DNA from: an uncultured Caulobacterales bacterium
GTDB taxonomy: Bacteria; Pseudomonadota; Alphaproteobacteria; Caulobacterales; Maricaulaceae
Direction: 5' to 3'
DNA length: 64,000 nt
Assembly: GCA_947503715.1 (NCBI GenBank)
Contig: CANNER010000001.1
Location: forward strand, 372,001-436,000
Both the position numbers and the translations under genes were made by a program. Under the pieces are notes generated by a model. The model had not been told where the DNA came from, did no database searches, and worked only from the letters and a program-made list of their open reading frames with translations. This document shows, in pieces, positions 27,142 through 34,252 of the stretch (the stretch's first letter is position 1; each line of letters opens with the position of its first letter).

Positions 27142-27483
27142 AACGTAATTTTTTCCACTACATGTCAACTCTCGCGTTAATCGTATAGGTTCACTATCGA
27201 CAATCAATCCTTTAGGACTCAACTTCTTCTCAATGGTCATCTTACCTTTGGCCGTACATATTGATCCAACCGCTGGGAGTGGCTCTTTGATAACTTCAAC
27301 GCAGGGAAGGCGAATTACTATGCTTTGATTGCGCTCATCTCTTAATTCCATGTCCACATAAGTGTAGAGAACACCACAAGGCGGTAAAGTTGGAGTCATT
27401 GATATGACCTCTGATTGTTTCAGCGCCCACGCATCTCCTTCGGAAACTTGTGAGCATCCAGCCAAGGCTATAGCGGCCATCAA
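27130..27483 (-). CDS. Small hypothetical lipoprotein
   Basis: 117-residue protein of unknown function. The N-terminus MMAAIALAGCSQVSEGD has a lipobox (LAGC) with the lipidated Cys at residue 10; the signal peptide is short, so the true start may be further upstream. The mature part is mostly beta-strand with four more Cys (PPCGVLY, LPCVEV, GSICTAKG and LTCSGK), consistent with two disulfides in the periplasm. It is AT-rich relative to mutL and rsmD, and its stop codon sits in a 31-bp tandem duplication. It adjoins hicAB and may belong to the same acquired segment. Confidence 0.6.
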   Translation of the reverse strand: MMAAIALAGCSQVSEGDAWALKQSEVISMTPTLPPCGVLYTYVDMELRDERNQSIVIRLPCVEVIKEPLPAVGSICTAKGKMTIEKKLSPKGLIVDSEPIRLTRELTCSGKNYVFGL

Positions 27484-27577
27484 TAAATGAGCTGCGTTAA
27501 TCGGAGATCTCCTTTTATCTATGATTTTGGCCTATCCTAATTCGGCAAAATAAGTGTGTTCGCCCTAAAGCTTAGCG

Positions 27578-27970
27578 TCAGGGTCGCTGCTCAATTTCTT
27601 TACGTACAGCTTGCGCGATAAAGGCGGACCGCGTCAGTTTCCTCTGCTTTGCCGCGTCATCCAAGCTCTCCAATAATCCTGCATCCATAGTCACGTTCGC
27701 TCGGACCGTACGGCCCAAGATTGACACGAGTGGAACAGCCAAAATGAAAGCGCCTTCGGAAATATCTTCTTCCGCAAGGTCGCGAATAGATTCTATTTTT
27801 GAAGGTTCGGGCAGGGCTTCATATTCGGCGGAAATGGCGAGGGCTTCCATTGCATTGGGAAGCAAGTCTTCCAGTTCATCCGCCGCGCTAAAGCAGAGCG
27901 GCACATCCGGAAAATGAATGCCGTAGGCGCTATCCGTGTCTTTATGAACGATGCCGTAATAAATGCTCAT
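27578..27970 (-). CDS. hicB: HicB family antitoxin
   Basis: 130-residue antitoxin of a type II HicAB module. The N-terminal degenerate RNase-H-like HicB domain is visible in YYGIVHKDTDSAYGIHFPDV and EDLLPNAMEALAIS. The C-terminal ribbon-helix-helix DNA-binding segment is VRANVTMDAGLLESLDDAAKQ followed by LTRSAFIAQAVRKEI. In the family, HicB neutralises HicA and represses its own promoter. It starts four bases inside the end of hicA (overlapping stop/start), with the toxin gene first, the usual HicAB order. Confidence 0.9.
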   Translation of the reverse strand: MSIYYGIVHKDTDSAYGIHFPDVPLCFSAADELEDLLPNAMEALAISAEYEALPEPSKIESIRDLAEEDISEGAFILAVPLVSILGRTVRANVTMDAGLLESLDDAAKQRKLTRSAFIAQAVRKEIEQRP

Positions 27971-28155
27971 TTTAATTTGGCTTGGCGAAGAATGGCTCTG
28001 ACCGTGCCGGTCGGTAAATCCTTTTTGGGATGAGGTACCGGAATCGGGCGGTCAAAATCGGGATGCGTAAAAATATGATGCGATCCTGAAATCCTATCTA
28101 ATGTCCAACCGTTCTCCTTGAGACGTTTGATTAGTTTTCTGCTATTCGTTTCCAT
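27967..28155 (-). CDS. hicA: HicA family mRNA interferase toxin
   Basis: 62-residue dsRBD-like ribonuclease toxin that cleaves mRNA independently of translation. The family pattern is complete: NSRKLIKRLKENGWTLDRIS, then the catalytic His in GSHHIFTHP, then VPHPKKDLPTGTVRAILRQA. It is upstream of and overlaps hicB. The gap of about 96 bases to rsmD contains a TATATATGTGTGTAT stretch that could hold the promoter, although no operator could be assigned. It appears functional, with no frameshift. Confidence 0.9.
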   Translation of the reverse strand: METNSRKLIKRLKENGWTLDRISGSHHIFTHPDFDRPIPVPHPKKDLPTGTVRAILRQAKLK

Positions 28156-28251
28156 GAGTGATCTCGATGTGAAGCTTTAAGTTTGGCGACATCGAATCAC
28201 CGGGGGACGAACCGTTTCGATAACTCTTAGTGTGTATATATGTGTGTATTA

Positions 28252-28815
28252 TTAATTCGTCAATGCCAAAAACAAAACCCGCGCGGCGCCCCAGGTCTTG
28301 TCGTCCAGCACCTCATAGCCGCGTGGGTCAATCTCGGCTTCCGCGCCTTCTTCCAGAATCACGACGCCGCCCTCGGCCAGTAAGGCTTGCGTTCTGATCC
28401 GTTCCAATACTGGGCGCCAGAGGCCTTTATTATAGGGCGGGTCCATGAAGATGTGGGTGAATTTCCCGCGCAGGTTTCCAGGGGCGATTTTCAGGCGAGT
28501 GGCGTCATAGCGGTGGAGGCGGGCGATCTCTGACAGACCCATTTTGTCAATATTCTTGCGAATGGCAGCGCGGGCTTTGGGCTCCGTTTCCGCGAAGAGG
28601 CAGAAGTCTGCCCCGCGTGAAATGGCCTCCAGTCCGAGTGCGCCTGACCCTGCGAAAATATCGGCGACAATCGCACCGTCGAGGGAGGGCGACCATGTCG
28701 CGTGTTTGAGGATGTTAAAGATCGACTCGCGCGTTTGATCGCTGGTCGGGCGGGTGGTTTTTGTGGGCGGGGACTCGATATTTCGTCCGCGTAAAGAGCC
28801 GGAGACAATTCTCAC
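28252..28815 (-). CDS. rsmD: 16S rRNA (guanine-966-N2)-methyltransferase
   Basis: 187-residue SAM-dependent methyltransferase that modifies G966 of 16S rRNA in the 30S subunit. The N-terminal MRIVSGSLRGRNIESP and RPTSDQTRESIFNIL blocks are typical of RsmD. The SAM-binding motif is VADIFAGSGALGLEA near residue 49, and the amino-methylation motif IV is MDPPYNKGL near 123. It overlaps the end of the upstream rluB gene by four bases, so rluB-rsmD are coupled; both act on rRNA. Confidence 0.94.
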   Translation of the reverse strand: MRIVSGSLRGRNIESPPTKTTRPTSDQTRESIFNILKHATWSPSLDGAIVADIFAGSGALGLEAISRGADFCLFAETEPKARAAIRKNIDKMGLSEIARLHRYDATRLKIAPGNLRGKFTHIFMDPPYNKGLWRPVLERIRTQALLAEGGVVILEEGAEAEIDPRGYEVLDDKTWGAARVLFLALTN

Positions 28816-29783
28816 TTCTTCCCCCGTCCCTGACCGCGTGGCGCGTATTTGCCTTGGAACTTTCCGCCCGGTTTACCGGTCGCTTTGACGCGCGGCTTGC
28901 CTTTGGATTTCGCGAATTTCCCGCGTACTTTGGGTTCGGCCTTTTTCGCGCCGGAAGTTTTTTTCTCGCCCGGTTTTTTCTGGAACCGTTTCGCACTCGC
29001 ATGGCTGCCGCGTTTCGGGGCGCGGGTCTTTGGTTCGGGTAGGTCCGGGAAGTCCATCAGGTGACCGAGCTGTGTTTGGATGACGCTATATTTCACCTCA
29101 TCCACCTCGCCCGGATTTAACTCGCCGAGCATAAACGGCCCATAGCTCACACGGATGAGGCGGTTCACTTTCAGGCCGAGATGTTCCATCGCACGGCGCA
29201 CTTCGCGGTTTTTACCCTCGCGCAGGGTGACCGTGATCCAGCTGTTATCGCCACTCGTGCTGTCGAGAACCGCTTCAATCGGGCCGGTCATGATGCCGTC
29301 AATCTTGATGCCGTTAATCAGGGAACTGAGCTCCGCCTGCGTGACCTTGCCGTAGGCGCGGGCGCGGTAGCGGCGTGAAAACCCGGTGGAGGGATGTTCC
29401 AAATGCCGCGCGAGCTCGCCGTCATTTGTCAGCAGCAGCAAGCCTTCGGATGTGATGTCCAAACGCCCGACCGAGATGACACGGCCCAGTTCTTTCGGCA
29501 GACTGTCAAAGACGGTCGTCCGGCCTTTCTCATCCTTGTGCGATGTCACTAATCCGTCGGGTTTGTGATAGCGCCAGAGTTTCGTGTGGACCTTGCCGCC
29601 AACCTCTGCGTCGTCAAATTCGATCCTGTCCTTCGGGCCGACTTTTGTGGCGGGCGTGTCGATGACCTTGCCGTTCACTTTGATACGGCCTTCCGCGACG
29701 AGTTTTTCCGAATCCCGGCGTGAGGCGACCCCGGCGCGGGAGAGGAATTTTGCGATACGTTCTGTTTGAACCGTGTCAGTCAT
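28812..29783 (-). CDS. rluB: rRNA pseudouridine synthase (RsuA/RluB family)
   Basis: Pseudouridine synthase, 323 residues, of the RsuA/RluB/RluE/RluF family; RluB modifies 23S rRNA U2605. An S4 RNA-binding domain covers residues about 5-60 (AKFLSRAGVASRRDSEKLVA). The catalytic motif GRLDITSEGLLLLTNDGE is near residue 105, with the nucleophilic Asp in GRLD. The C-terminal 80 residues are Lys/Arg/Gly-rich (for example GKFQGKYAPRGQGRGKK) and probably disordered and RNA-binding. ATG 29783 (MTDTVQTERIAKF) was preferred to 29825. It is divergent from tadA with only 46 bases between. Confidence 0.9.
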   Translation of the reverse strand: MTDTVQTERIAKFLSRAGVASRRDSEKLVAEGRIKVNGKVIDTPATKVGPKDRIEFDDAEVGGKVHTKLWRYHKPDGLVTSHKDEKGRTTVFDSLPKELGRVISVGRLDITSEGLLLLTNDGELARHLEHPSTGFSRRYRARAYGKVTQAELSSLINGIKIDGIMTGPIEAVLDSTSGDNSWITVTLREGKNREVRRAMEHLGLKVNRLIRVSYGPFMLGELNPGEVDEVKYSVIQTQLGHLMDFPDLPEPKTRAPKRGSHASAKRFQKKPGEKKTSGAKKAEPKVRGKFAKSKGKPRVKATGKPGGKFQGKYAPRGQGRGKK

Positions 29784-29829
29784 AAGGGCTTTCTTGACGG
29801 CGAGGTCGGGTCGGTCGATAGGCAAAATT

Positions 29830-30288
29830 ATGACCGATGATATCCACTATATGCGGCTTGCGCTGGCGGAAGCCAAGGGCGCAGCCCGTCGCGGCGAAGT
29901 GCCCGTCGGCGCGGTGCTTGTCAACGCGGAAGGCGCGGTCGTGGCGCGGACAGGAAATGCGCCGATTTCGATTTGTGATCCGACAGCTCATGCGGAAGTG
30001 CTGGCACTGCGTGACGGGGCCTTTCAGACCGGAAATTACCGTCTCGGCGGGATGACGCTCTATGTGACGCTGGAACCCTGCACGATGTGCGCAGGTGCGA
30101 TTTCCAATGCGCGGATTGCGCGGGTGGTCTACGGTGCGCGTGACGTGAAAGGTGGCGCGGTGGAAAATGGTGTGCAGTTCTTTGAACAGCCAACCTGTCA
30201 CCACAGGCCGGACGTAACGGGCGGGGTTTTGGCGGAGGACTGTTCTGATCTGTTGAAATCCTTCTTCCGCGAAAGACGGCGAACATGA
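29830..30288 (+). CDS. tadA: tRNA-specific adenosine deaminase
   Basis: 152-residue zinc enzyme that converts A34 to inosine in tRNA(Arg). The deaminase motifs are both visible: HAEVLALRDGA near residue 54 (zinc His and catalytic Glu) and PCTMCAGAI near 84 (two zinc Cys). The N-terminus DDIHYMRLALAEAKGAARRG and the PVGAVLV strand match TadA. ATG 29830 gives the standard length, while the upstream frame overlaps the rluB start. The 3' end overlaps the DMT transporter start by four bases. Confidence 0.93.
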   Translation: MTDDIHYMRLALAEAKGAARRGEVPVGAVLVNAEGAVVARTGNAPISICDPTAHAEVLALRDGAFQTGNYRLGGMTLYVTLEPCTMCAGAISNARIARVVYGARDVKGGAVENGVQFFEQPTCHHRPDVTGGVLAEDCSDLLKSFFRERRRT

Positions 30289-31277
30289 AAACGAACCTTC
30301 GGGAAACGATGTCCGCGCCTGTGCTCTCTGACCCAGAGCAGGGCGAGGGCACAGTCTGGGTTGGCATAGTCCTCGGGACGATTGCGGCTGTGCTCTACTC
30401 GCTGAAAGCCGTCTTTGTGAAACTCGCCTATCTGCCGACGGAGGGTGTCGAACAGGTTCCGCCGATTACCTTGATGATGTTGCGCCTCGGATTTTCCTTT
30501 CCCGTTTACCTCGCGATACTCTGGTGGGTCTGGCGACGCACAGAGAACAAACCGACCGGCAAGCAGATCGCCTTAGCCATGCTTGCGGGCGTGTTGGCTT
30601 ACTACATTTGCACCTTCCTCGATTTCTCCGGATTGCAATACATCACCGCACAGTTGGAACGGTTGCTGCTCTTCACCTATCCCGCTTTTGTCATCCTGTT
30701 CGGCGCACTGTTCTTTGGCGGGCGGTTGACGGGGGCGGGCATTGCCGCCGTGGCGCTGGCCTATAGCGGATTGGCCGTCGTGTTTCTCGGCGGAGATATT
30801 ACCGAAAGTTCGAACCTTTGGTTGGGTAGCGGTTTGGTGCTGGCGTGCGCCATGTTGTTTGCGTTGTTCCAACTCATCGCGAAGTCCTTCATCGACCGGA
30901 TTGGCTCCTCTCTTTTTACCTGCCTCGCCATGCCGGGTGCGGCGACGGCGATTTTCTTGCATTTCACGATCGCGGCCCTGACGACGGATGGCATTGTCGC
31001 GGCCTTCGACCTGCCGCCGCGTATTTACGCCTTGGGCCTGACGATTGCCGTCTTCTCGACGCTCCTGCCCAGTTTCTTTATGAACATCGCGATTGGCAGG
31101 ATTGGGGCGCAGAAAGTTGCCATGCTCGGCATGTTCGGACCGCTGGCGACGATTATTGCGGCGATCATAATTCTGGATGAACCTTTCGGAATTTGGGACG
31201 GTGTCGGGACGCTCGTCACGATTGCGGGGATTGCGCTCTACATGCGCGTCAGTAAATCAAAGCCGCGCCAGACATAA
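30285..31277 (+). CDS. DMT superfamily (EamA) transporter
   Basis: 330-residue inner-membrane protein with about ten helices in two EamA halves. The first half runs from VGIVLGTIAAVLYSLKAVFV to AYSGLAVVFLGGD; the second from LWLGSGLVLACAMLFALFQ to VTIAGIALYMRV, with the DEPFGIWDGVGTLV block near the end typical of EamA proteins. The substrate, probably a metabolite or amino acid, cannot be deduced. A second ATG at codon 9 is a possible start. It is translationally coupled to tadA and overlaps the convergent TSUP gene by 40 bases. Confidence 0.85.
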   Translation: MKTNLRETMSAPVLSDPEQGEGTVWVGIVLGTIAAVLYSLKAVFVKLAYLPTEGVEQVPPITLMMLRLGFSFPVYLAILWWVWRRTENKPTGKQIALAMLAGVLAYYICTFLDFSGLQYITAQLERLLLFTYPAFVILFGALFFGGRLTGAGIAAVALAYSGLAVVFLGGDITESSNLWLGSGLVLACAMLFALFQLIAKSFIDRIGSSLFTCLAMPGAATAIFLHFTIAALTTDGIVAAFDLPPRIYALGLTIAVFSTLLPSFFMNIAIGRIGAQKVAMLGMFGPLATIIAAIIILDEPFGIWDGVGTLVTIAGIALYMRVSKSKPRQT

Positions 31278-31987
31278 ATCGCCCCGACCACAGTCACGAG
31301 GATTCGCGTGTATTTTCGGAAGCCGACATCCGAGAAATGCTCCAGCAATGACGTCCCGATCTTCGTGCCGAGGATGACCGCAGGCACAGCCGCTGCGAAA
31401 ACCCACCACGGCGGAAGGCCCGCGAAATCTCCGAGGAGGAAAAGCGGAATCCCGAAATATCCGATCTTGACCAGATGGCTTGCAAACATCGTAACGGCTT
31501 TCGTTGCGACAATCGCCTTACGGGTGAGGGCGGTTTTGACGTAGAAGACATCCAGCGCCGGACCGGCCACGCCCGCACTCAAATTCAATCCCATGACCAT
31601 GGCCCCGCAGAGTATCGCATGGGACGGTTTCTCCGCATCCCCGGCCAGCCAGCCACGCGGCAGCCAGAGCAGGAGCGGGAGAAAGCCCAGCGCGAGAAAG
31701 AGCTGCGCCTTGTCCGGTTTAAAGGCCAGCATCAGCATAATCCCGACCGCGGGCACAGCACCGACCAATTGCCAGCCCAGAATATCCCAGCGGATATGTT
31801 CACGCAAAATGGCGGAGCGTGACCCGTTCGAGACCGACTGCACGACGCCGTGGACCACCATCGCCGCCGACACACTCATCAGGCTGGCGATGACGCCCAT
31901 AAAGACGAGCCCGCCAGCCATACCGAACAAGCCGGAAATCACGGCACACAACCCTGCCGTGACTATTATCAAAATTCCCGAATTCAT
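31238..31987 (-). CDS. TSUP family (TauE/SafE) membrane transporter
   Basis: 249-residue protein with about eight membrane helices. Repeated TSUP features are seen: GLFGMAGGLVFMGVIASL near residue 20, the paired GAVPAVGIMLML helix, and a second-half GLNLSAGVAGPALDVFY. Relatives export or import sulfite, sulfonates or other anions, but this cannot be assigned here. It is divergent from the coiled-coil gene, with a CtrA-type box in the 108-base gap, and converges on the DMT transporter with a 40-base overlap. Confidence 0.85.
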   Translation of the reverse strand: MNSGILIIVTAGLCAVISGLFGMAGGLVFMGVIASLMSVSAAMVVHGVVQSVSNGSRSAILREHIRWDILGWQLVGAVPAVGIMLMLAFKPDKAQLFLALGFLPLLLWLPRGWLAGDAEKPSHAILCGAMVMGLNLSAGVAGPALDVFYVKTALTRKAIVATKAVTMFASHLVKIGYFGIPLFLLGDFAGLPPWWVFAAAVPAVILGTKIGTSLLEHFSDVGFRKYTRILVTVVGAIYVWRGFDLLTRM

Positions 31988-32006
31988 TAACGTTTTGCCT
32001 GCTTTG

Positions 32007-32022
32007 TTAAGACCCGCTTAAC
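32007..32022 (+). promoter_or_regulatory. CtrA-type binding box
   Basis: TTAAGACCCGCTTAAC is a perfect TTAA-N7-TTAA(C) site, the consensus for the alphaproteobacterial cell-cycle regulator CtrA. It lies 74 bases upstream of the coiled-coil gene start (32096) and on the other side faces the TSUP gene. A GATTC site (CcrM GANTC methylation type) is present at 32069-32073 in the same leader. Confidence 0.7.
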
Positions 32023-32095
32023 CACGTCATGGTTACCAAAACCTTATGTGGGATCACCCGGGCTGGGCGATTCGAAGATTATGCTGAGGGTTGAT

Positions 32096-33316
32096 ATGCG
32101 TCTGTTCAAGAAAGAAACTGTGGCACCGAAAACGGATGTTCGCCGCACGAGCTCGCCTTTGGTCGCCAAAGTCACAAAGGGCACAGCCGGCGCGGAAGAC
32201 ATCAAGGCCGCACAAGACACGGTCCAAGCGATTGCCGCCGCCTTGAAATCCGGCGCGGATGCACAGGACCAAGCTGCAAAACGTCTCTCCGGCCTGACAA
32301 AAGCTATGACGAAAATGGATGCCAGCGTCCGCCATGCAACACGACTGGAAGCCGAGACGGAACGCCTGAACACGGAATTGGTCAAGGTCCGGGCCGACCT
32401 TGATAAGAAACGCGCTTGGGCGCAGGAGCAGGGGGCGAAACTCGCGACCGTTCAGAAAGATCGCGACGCCCTTCGCCGCGAAGTCGAAACAAATAAAGCT
32501 GAAATCACACAGGCCAAAGACCGCGCCGCCGCCGCCCGTGAAACGGAAATCGGATTGCGTCGCGAGACGGATTCCCTGACGCGGGAACTGACACAACGCA
32601 CCGAACGGCTCGAAGATCTCGCGCTCACACAGCAACGTTTGCAGGACGAATTGGCGCAAGCGAATACGGCAGTTTCCGCGAAAACACATAAATTGCGGGA
32701 AGTGGAAAATGCGGTTGAGGAACTGACTGTTCGCTTGGACGAGAAAACAAAATCCGCCGACGCCGCGATTGCGGCCCTCCGCGATTTGCGCCTCGATCAT
32801 CACGCCGCGAAGGAACAACTCGTCGCCGCGACCTCGCGTTTGCAATCTATTGAATATGAGCAGACGAGCCAAAAGTCCCTCCATGAAGATACATTAAAAC
32901 GCCGCGCGGATGAAATTCTCGCGCTGAAAACCCAGATCGAACAATTGACAACTCAACTCCGCATCAAGGACACGATGGGCGCGCATTTTGACGAGGAGAC
33001 CTCAGGTCTGCGTCAAGCGCTGGAAACCGAGCGTGAGCGCAATGCCGTCAATGAGCAACGCATCCGCAATCAGGCCGAGACTGAAAGCCGCCAATCGCGG
33101 GCGCTCTCGCAAAGCAAAGCCGAGTTTGATGCGCTCAATGCGAAATTCGTCGACGCCATGAAAGACCTCGATGCCCTGCGTCAGGTCAATCGCGTGCAGG
33201 CGCAAAAGCTGGAACGCTATGCGGACCTGAACAAAGCCCCCGCGCCGAAGCGCGAACGCGATTACGCGCCGCTGGTCCGCAATGAGGATCAAGTGATTTT
33301 GAAGGCTGTTAAATAG
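32096..33316 (+). CDS. Long coiled-coil protein, crescentin-like candidate
   Basis: 406-residue protein that is almost all heptad-repeat helix from about residue 50 to 380, rich in Glu, Lys, Arg, Gln and Ala, with no signal peptide and no membrane helix. A short basic start (MRLFKKETVAPKTDVRR) precedes the rod, and a short non-helical tail follows (KAPAPKRERDYAPLVRNE). Size, rod architecture and a basic MRL start resemble the intermediate-filament-like protein crescentin, but rods are easy to mimic, so this is only a candidate. SMC-like or polar scaffold proteins are alternatives. ATG 32096 has GAGGG six bases upstream. A CtrA box lies in its promoter. Confidence 0.6.
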   Translation: MRLFKKETVAPKTDVRRTSSPLVAKVTKGTAGAEDIKAAQDTVQAIAAALKSGADAQDQAAKRLSGLTKAMTKMDASVRHATRLEAETERLNTELVKVRADLDKKRAWAQEQGAKLATVQKDRDALRREVETNKAEITQAKDRAAAARETEIGLRRETDSLTRELTQRTERLEDLALTQQRLQDELAQANTAVSAKTHKLREVENAVEELTVRLDEKTKSADAAIAALRDLRLDHHAAKEQLVAATSRLQSIEYEQTSQKSLHEDTLKRRADEILALKTQIEQLTTQLRIKDTMGAHFDEETSGLRQALETERERNAVNEQRIRNQAETESRQSRALSQSKAEFDALNAKFVDAMKDLDALRQVNRVQAQKLERYADLNKAPAPKRERDYAPLVRNEDQVILKAVK

Positions 33317-33341
33317 GTAGCTTTCAACGCAAGATCACATT

Positions 33342-33443
33342 GTCACCCCGCACGGAGGCGTAGCCGAAGATGCGGGGCCTAACGTTTACAAACGCAGGTT
33401 TGAGACCGCAGCCGATAGGTCCCGCATCAAGTGCGGGATGACA
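33342..33443 (+). repeat. Dispersed palindromic element, copy A
   Basis: Begins GTCACCCCGCAC and ends GCGGGATGACA, so the two ends are inverted repeats. Inside is the block AAACGCAGGTTTGAGA followed by CGATAGGTCCCGC. The same order of blocks occurs in copy B at 34129. It is of the 'GTCATCCCGCACTTGATGCGGGA' type seen widely between genes in alphaproteobacteria (recalled, not checked). Confidence 0.65.
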
Positions 33444-33860
33444 GCGGAGTGAAACCGTTGGTTTTGTTATCCTCGGAAGCCTCTGCTTCCTGTATCTTTT
33501 AGTTGTTTCCGTTTCACTTCTAATAAAACGGGATGTTCGCGTGGGTGGTCAGGCTCGGGTCGGAAACCCAAATTAATATATAGTTTTCGAGCCCTCCCGA
33601 CGCTTATTGTCAGAAAGCCCCACGCGACGGCGCCTTTTTCCGCTACCGGCCGAACCATTCAGTCTGGGAACGATCAGCTCTCGATAGGCCACCCAGCTCC
33701 ACCGACGTTACCCGGTTTCACCCAATGACAAGCACCGCTCCTTTCCAGAAAAGCCAACGTACGCTTGACTGCCCTTTGAAAGAAGACACTGTAAAGATTG
33801 CACAACTCTCAGGGGGTGTGGACGCAGTTTTTGAAATAAATCTCAATCCCCGTTTATCCC

Positions 33861-33896
33861 GTCCAACCCAGCGAAAGCTGGGGTCCAGAGCGTTAA
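33861..33896 (+). repeat. Short hairpin repeat (CCAGCGAAAGCTGG), left copy
   Basis: CCCAGC-GAAA-GCTGGG forms a tight hairpin followed by GTCCAGAGCGTTAAT. The reverse complement of the right-hand element (33930-33964) has the same hairpin followed by ATCCAGAGTTAAT, so the two form an inverted pair about 35 bases apart. Confidence 0.65.
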
Positions 33897-33929
33897 TCGC
33901 ATAACGGCAACTAACTCACTGAAATCATG

Positions 33930-33964
33930 ATTAACTCTGGATTCCAGCTTTCGCTGGAATGTAC
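33930..33964 (-). repeat. Short hairpin repeat (CCAGCGAAAGCTGG), right copy
   Basis: ATTCCAGC-TTTC-GCTGGAAT forms an 8-bp stem. Read on the minus strand it gives the same order as the left copy: hairpin, then ATCCAGAGTTAAT. Together they could fold as one larger cruciform. Confidence 0.65.
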
Positions 33965-34128
33965 GGAAATTGAGGAGAAAGTTCTTTGCCAATCCACGCT
34001 TTCAAAATTGGCATAAGCGAGGATTATCTTTTTCGATGAAGATATTTTATCTCACCGTAGAGAGGTTCTCGCGCCGAACCGTTACACGGTTCGGTTCCTT
34101 GTCATTTGATTGTCAATCAAATGCCTAC

Positions 34129-34226
34129 GTCATCCCGCACTTGATGCGGTGTCTATCGTAACAAAACGCAAGTTTGAGAAAACAGTCGACAGGTCCCACA
34201 CCTCCACTTGGTAGCCTACGGGATGA
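34129..34226 (+). repeat. Dispersed palindromic element, copy B
   Basis: Starts GTCATCCCGCACTTGATGCGG, contains AAACGCAAGTTTGAGA and CGACAGGTCCCAC, and ends GGGATGA. It shares the block order and spacing of copy A, with scattered differences, and abuts the 3' end of the 2OG-oxygenase gene. Confidence 0.65.
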
Positions 34227-34252
34227 TAAATTGGATTATGTCGTGGCCCCGT

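Larger units (their letters stand above)
33317..34252. other. 936-base repeat-rich intergenic region
   Basis: No convincing intact gene. It holds two copies of a ~100-base palindromic element at its ends (33342-33443 and 34129-34226) and an inverted pair of short hairpin elements in the middle (33861-33896 and 33930-33964). At 33474-33490 GGAAGC-CTCT-GCTTCC is followed by a T-rich stretch and might terminate the coiled-coil gene. A 63-codon minus-strand frame (33467-33658) ends in residues that weakly resemble a GNAT acetyltransferase C-terminus (RARKLYINLGFRPEP) and could be a gene remnant. The rest is unexplained. Confidence 0.6.

Noticed and set aside
33970-34161. Plus-strand 63-codon frame in the repeat region
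   Set aside because: It is made largely of the dispersed repeat copy B and has no plausible start site.
33317-34252. tRNA, RNase P, tmRNA or SRP RNA in the large gap
   Set aside because: No T-loop (GGTTCRANYCC), no RNase P or tmRNA signature and no SRP tetraloop helix could be recognised on either strand.
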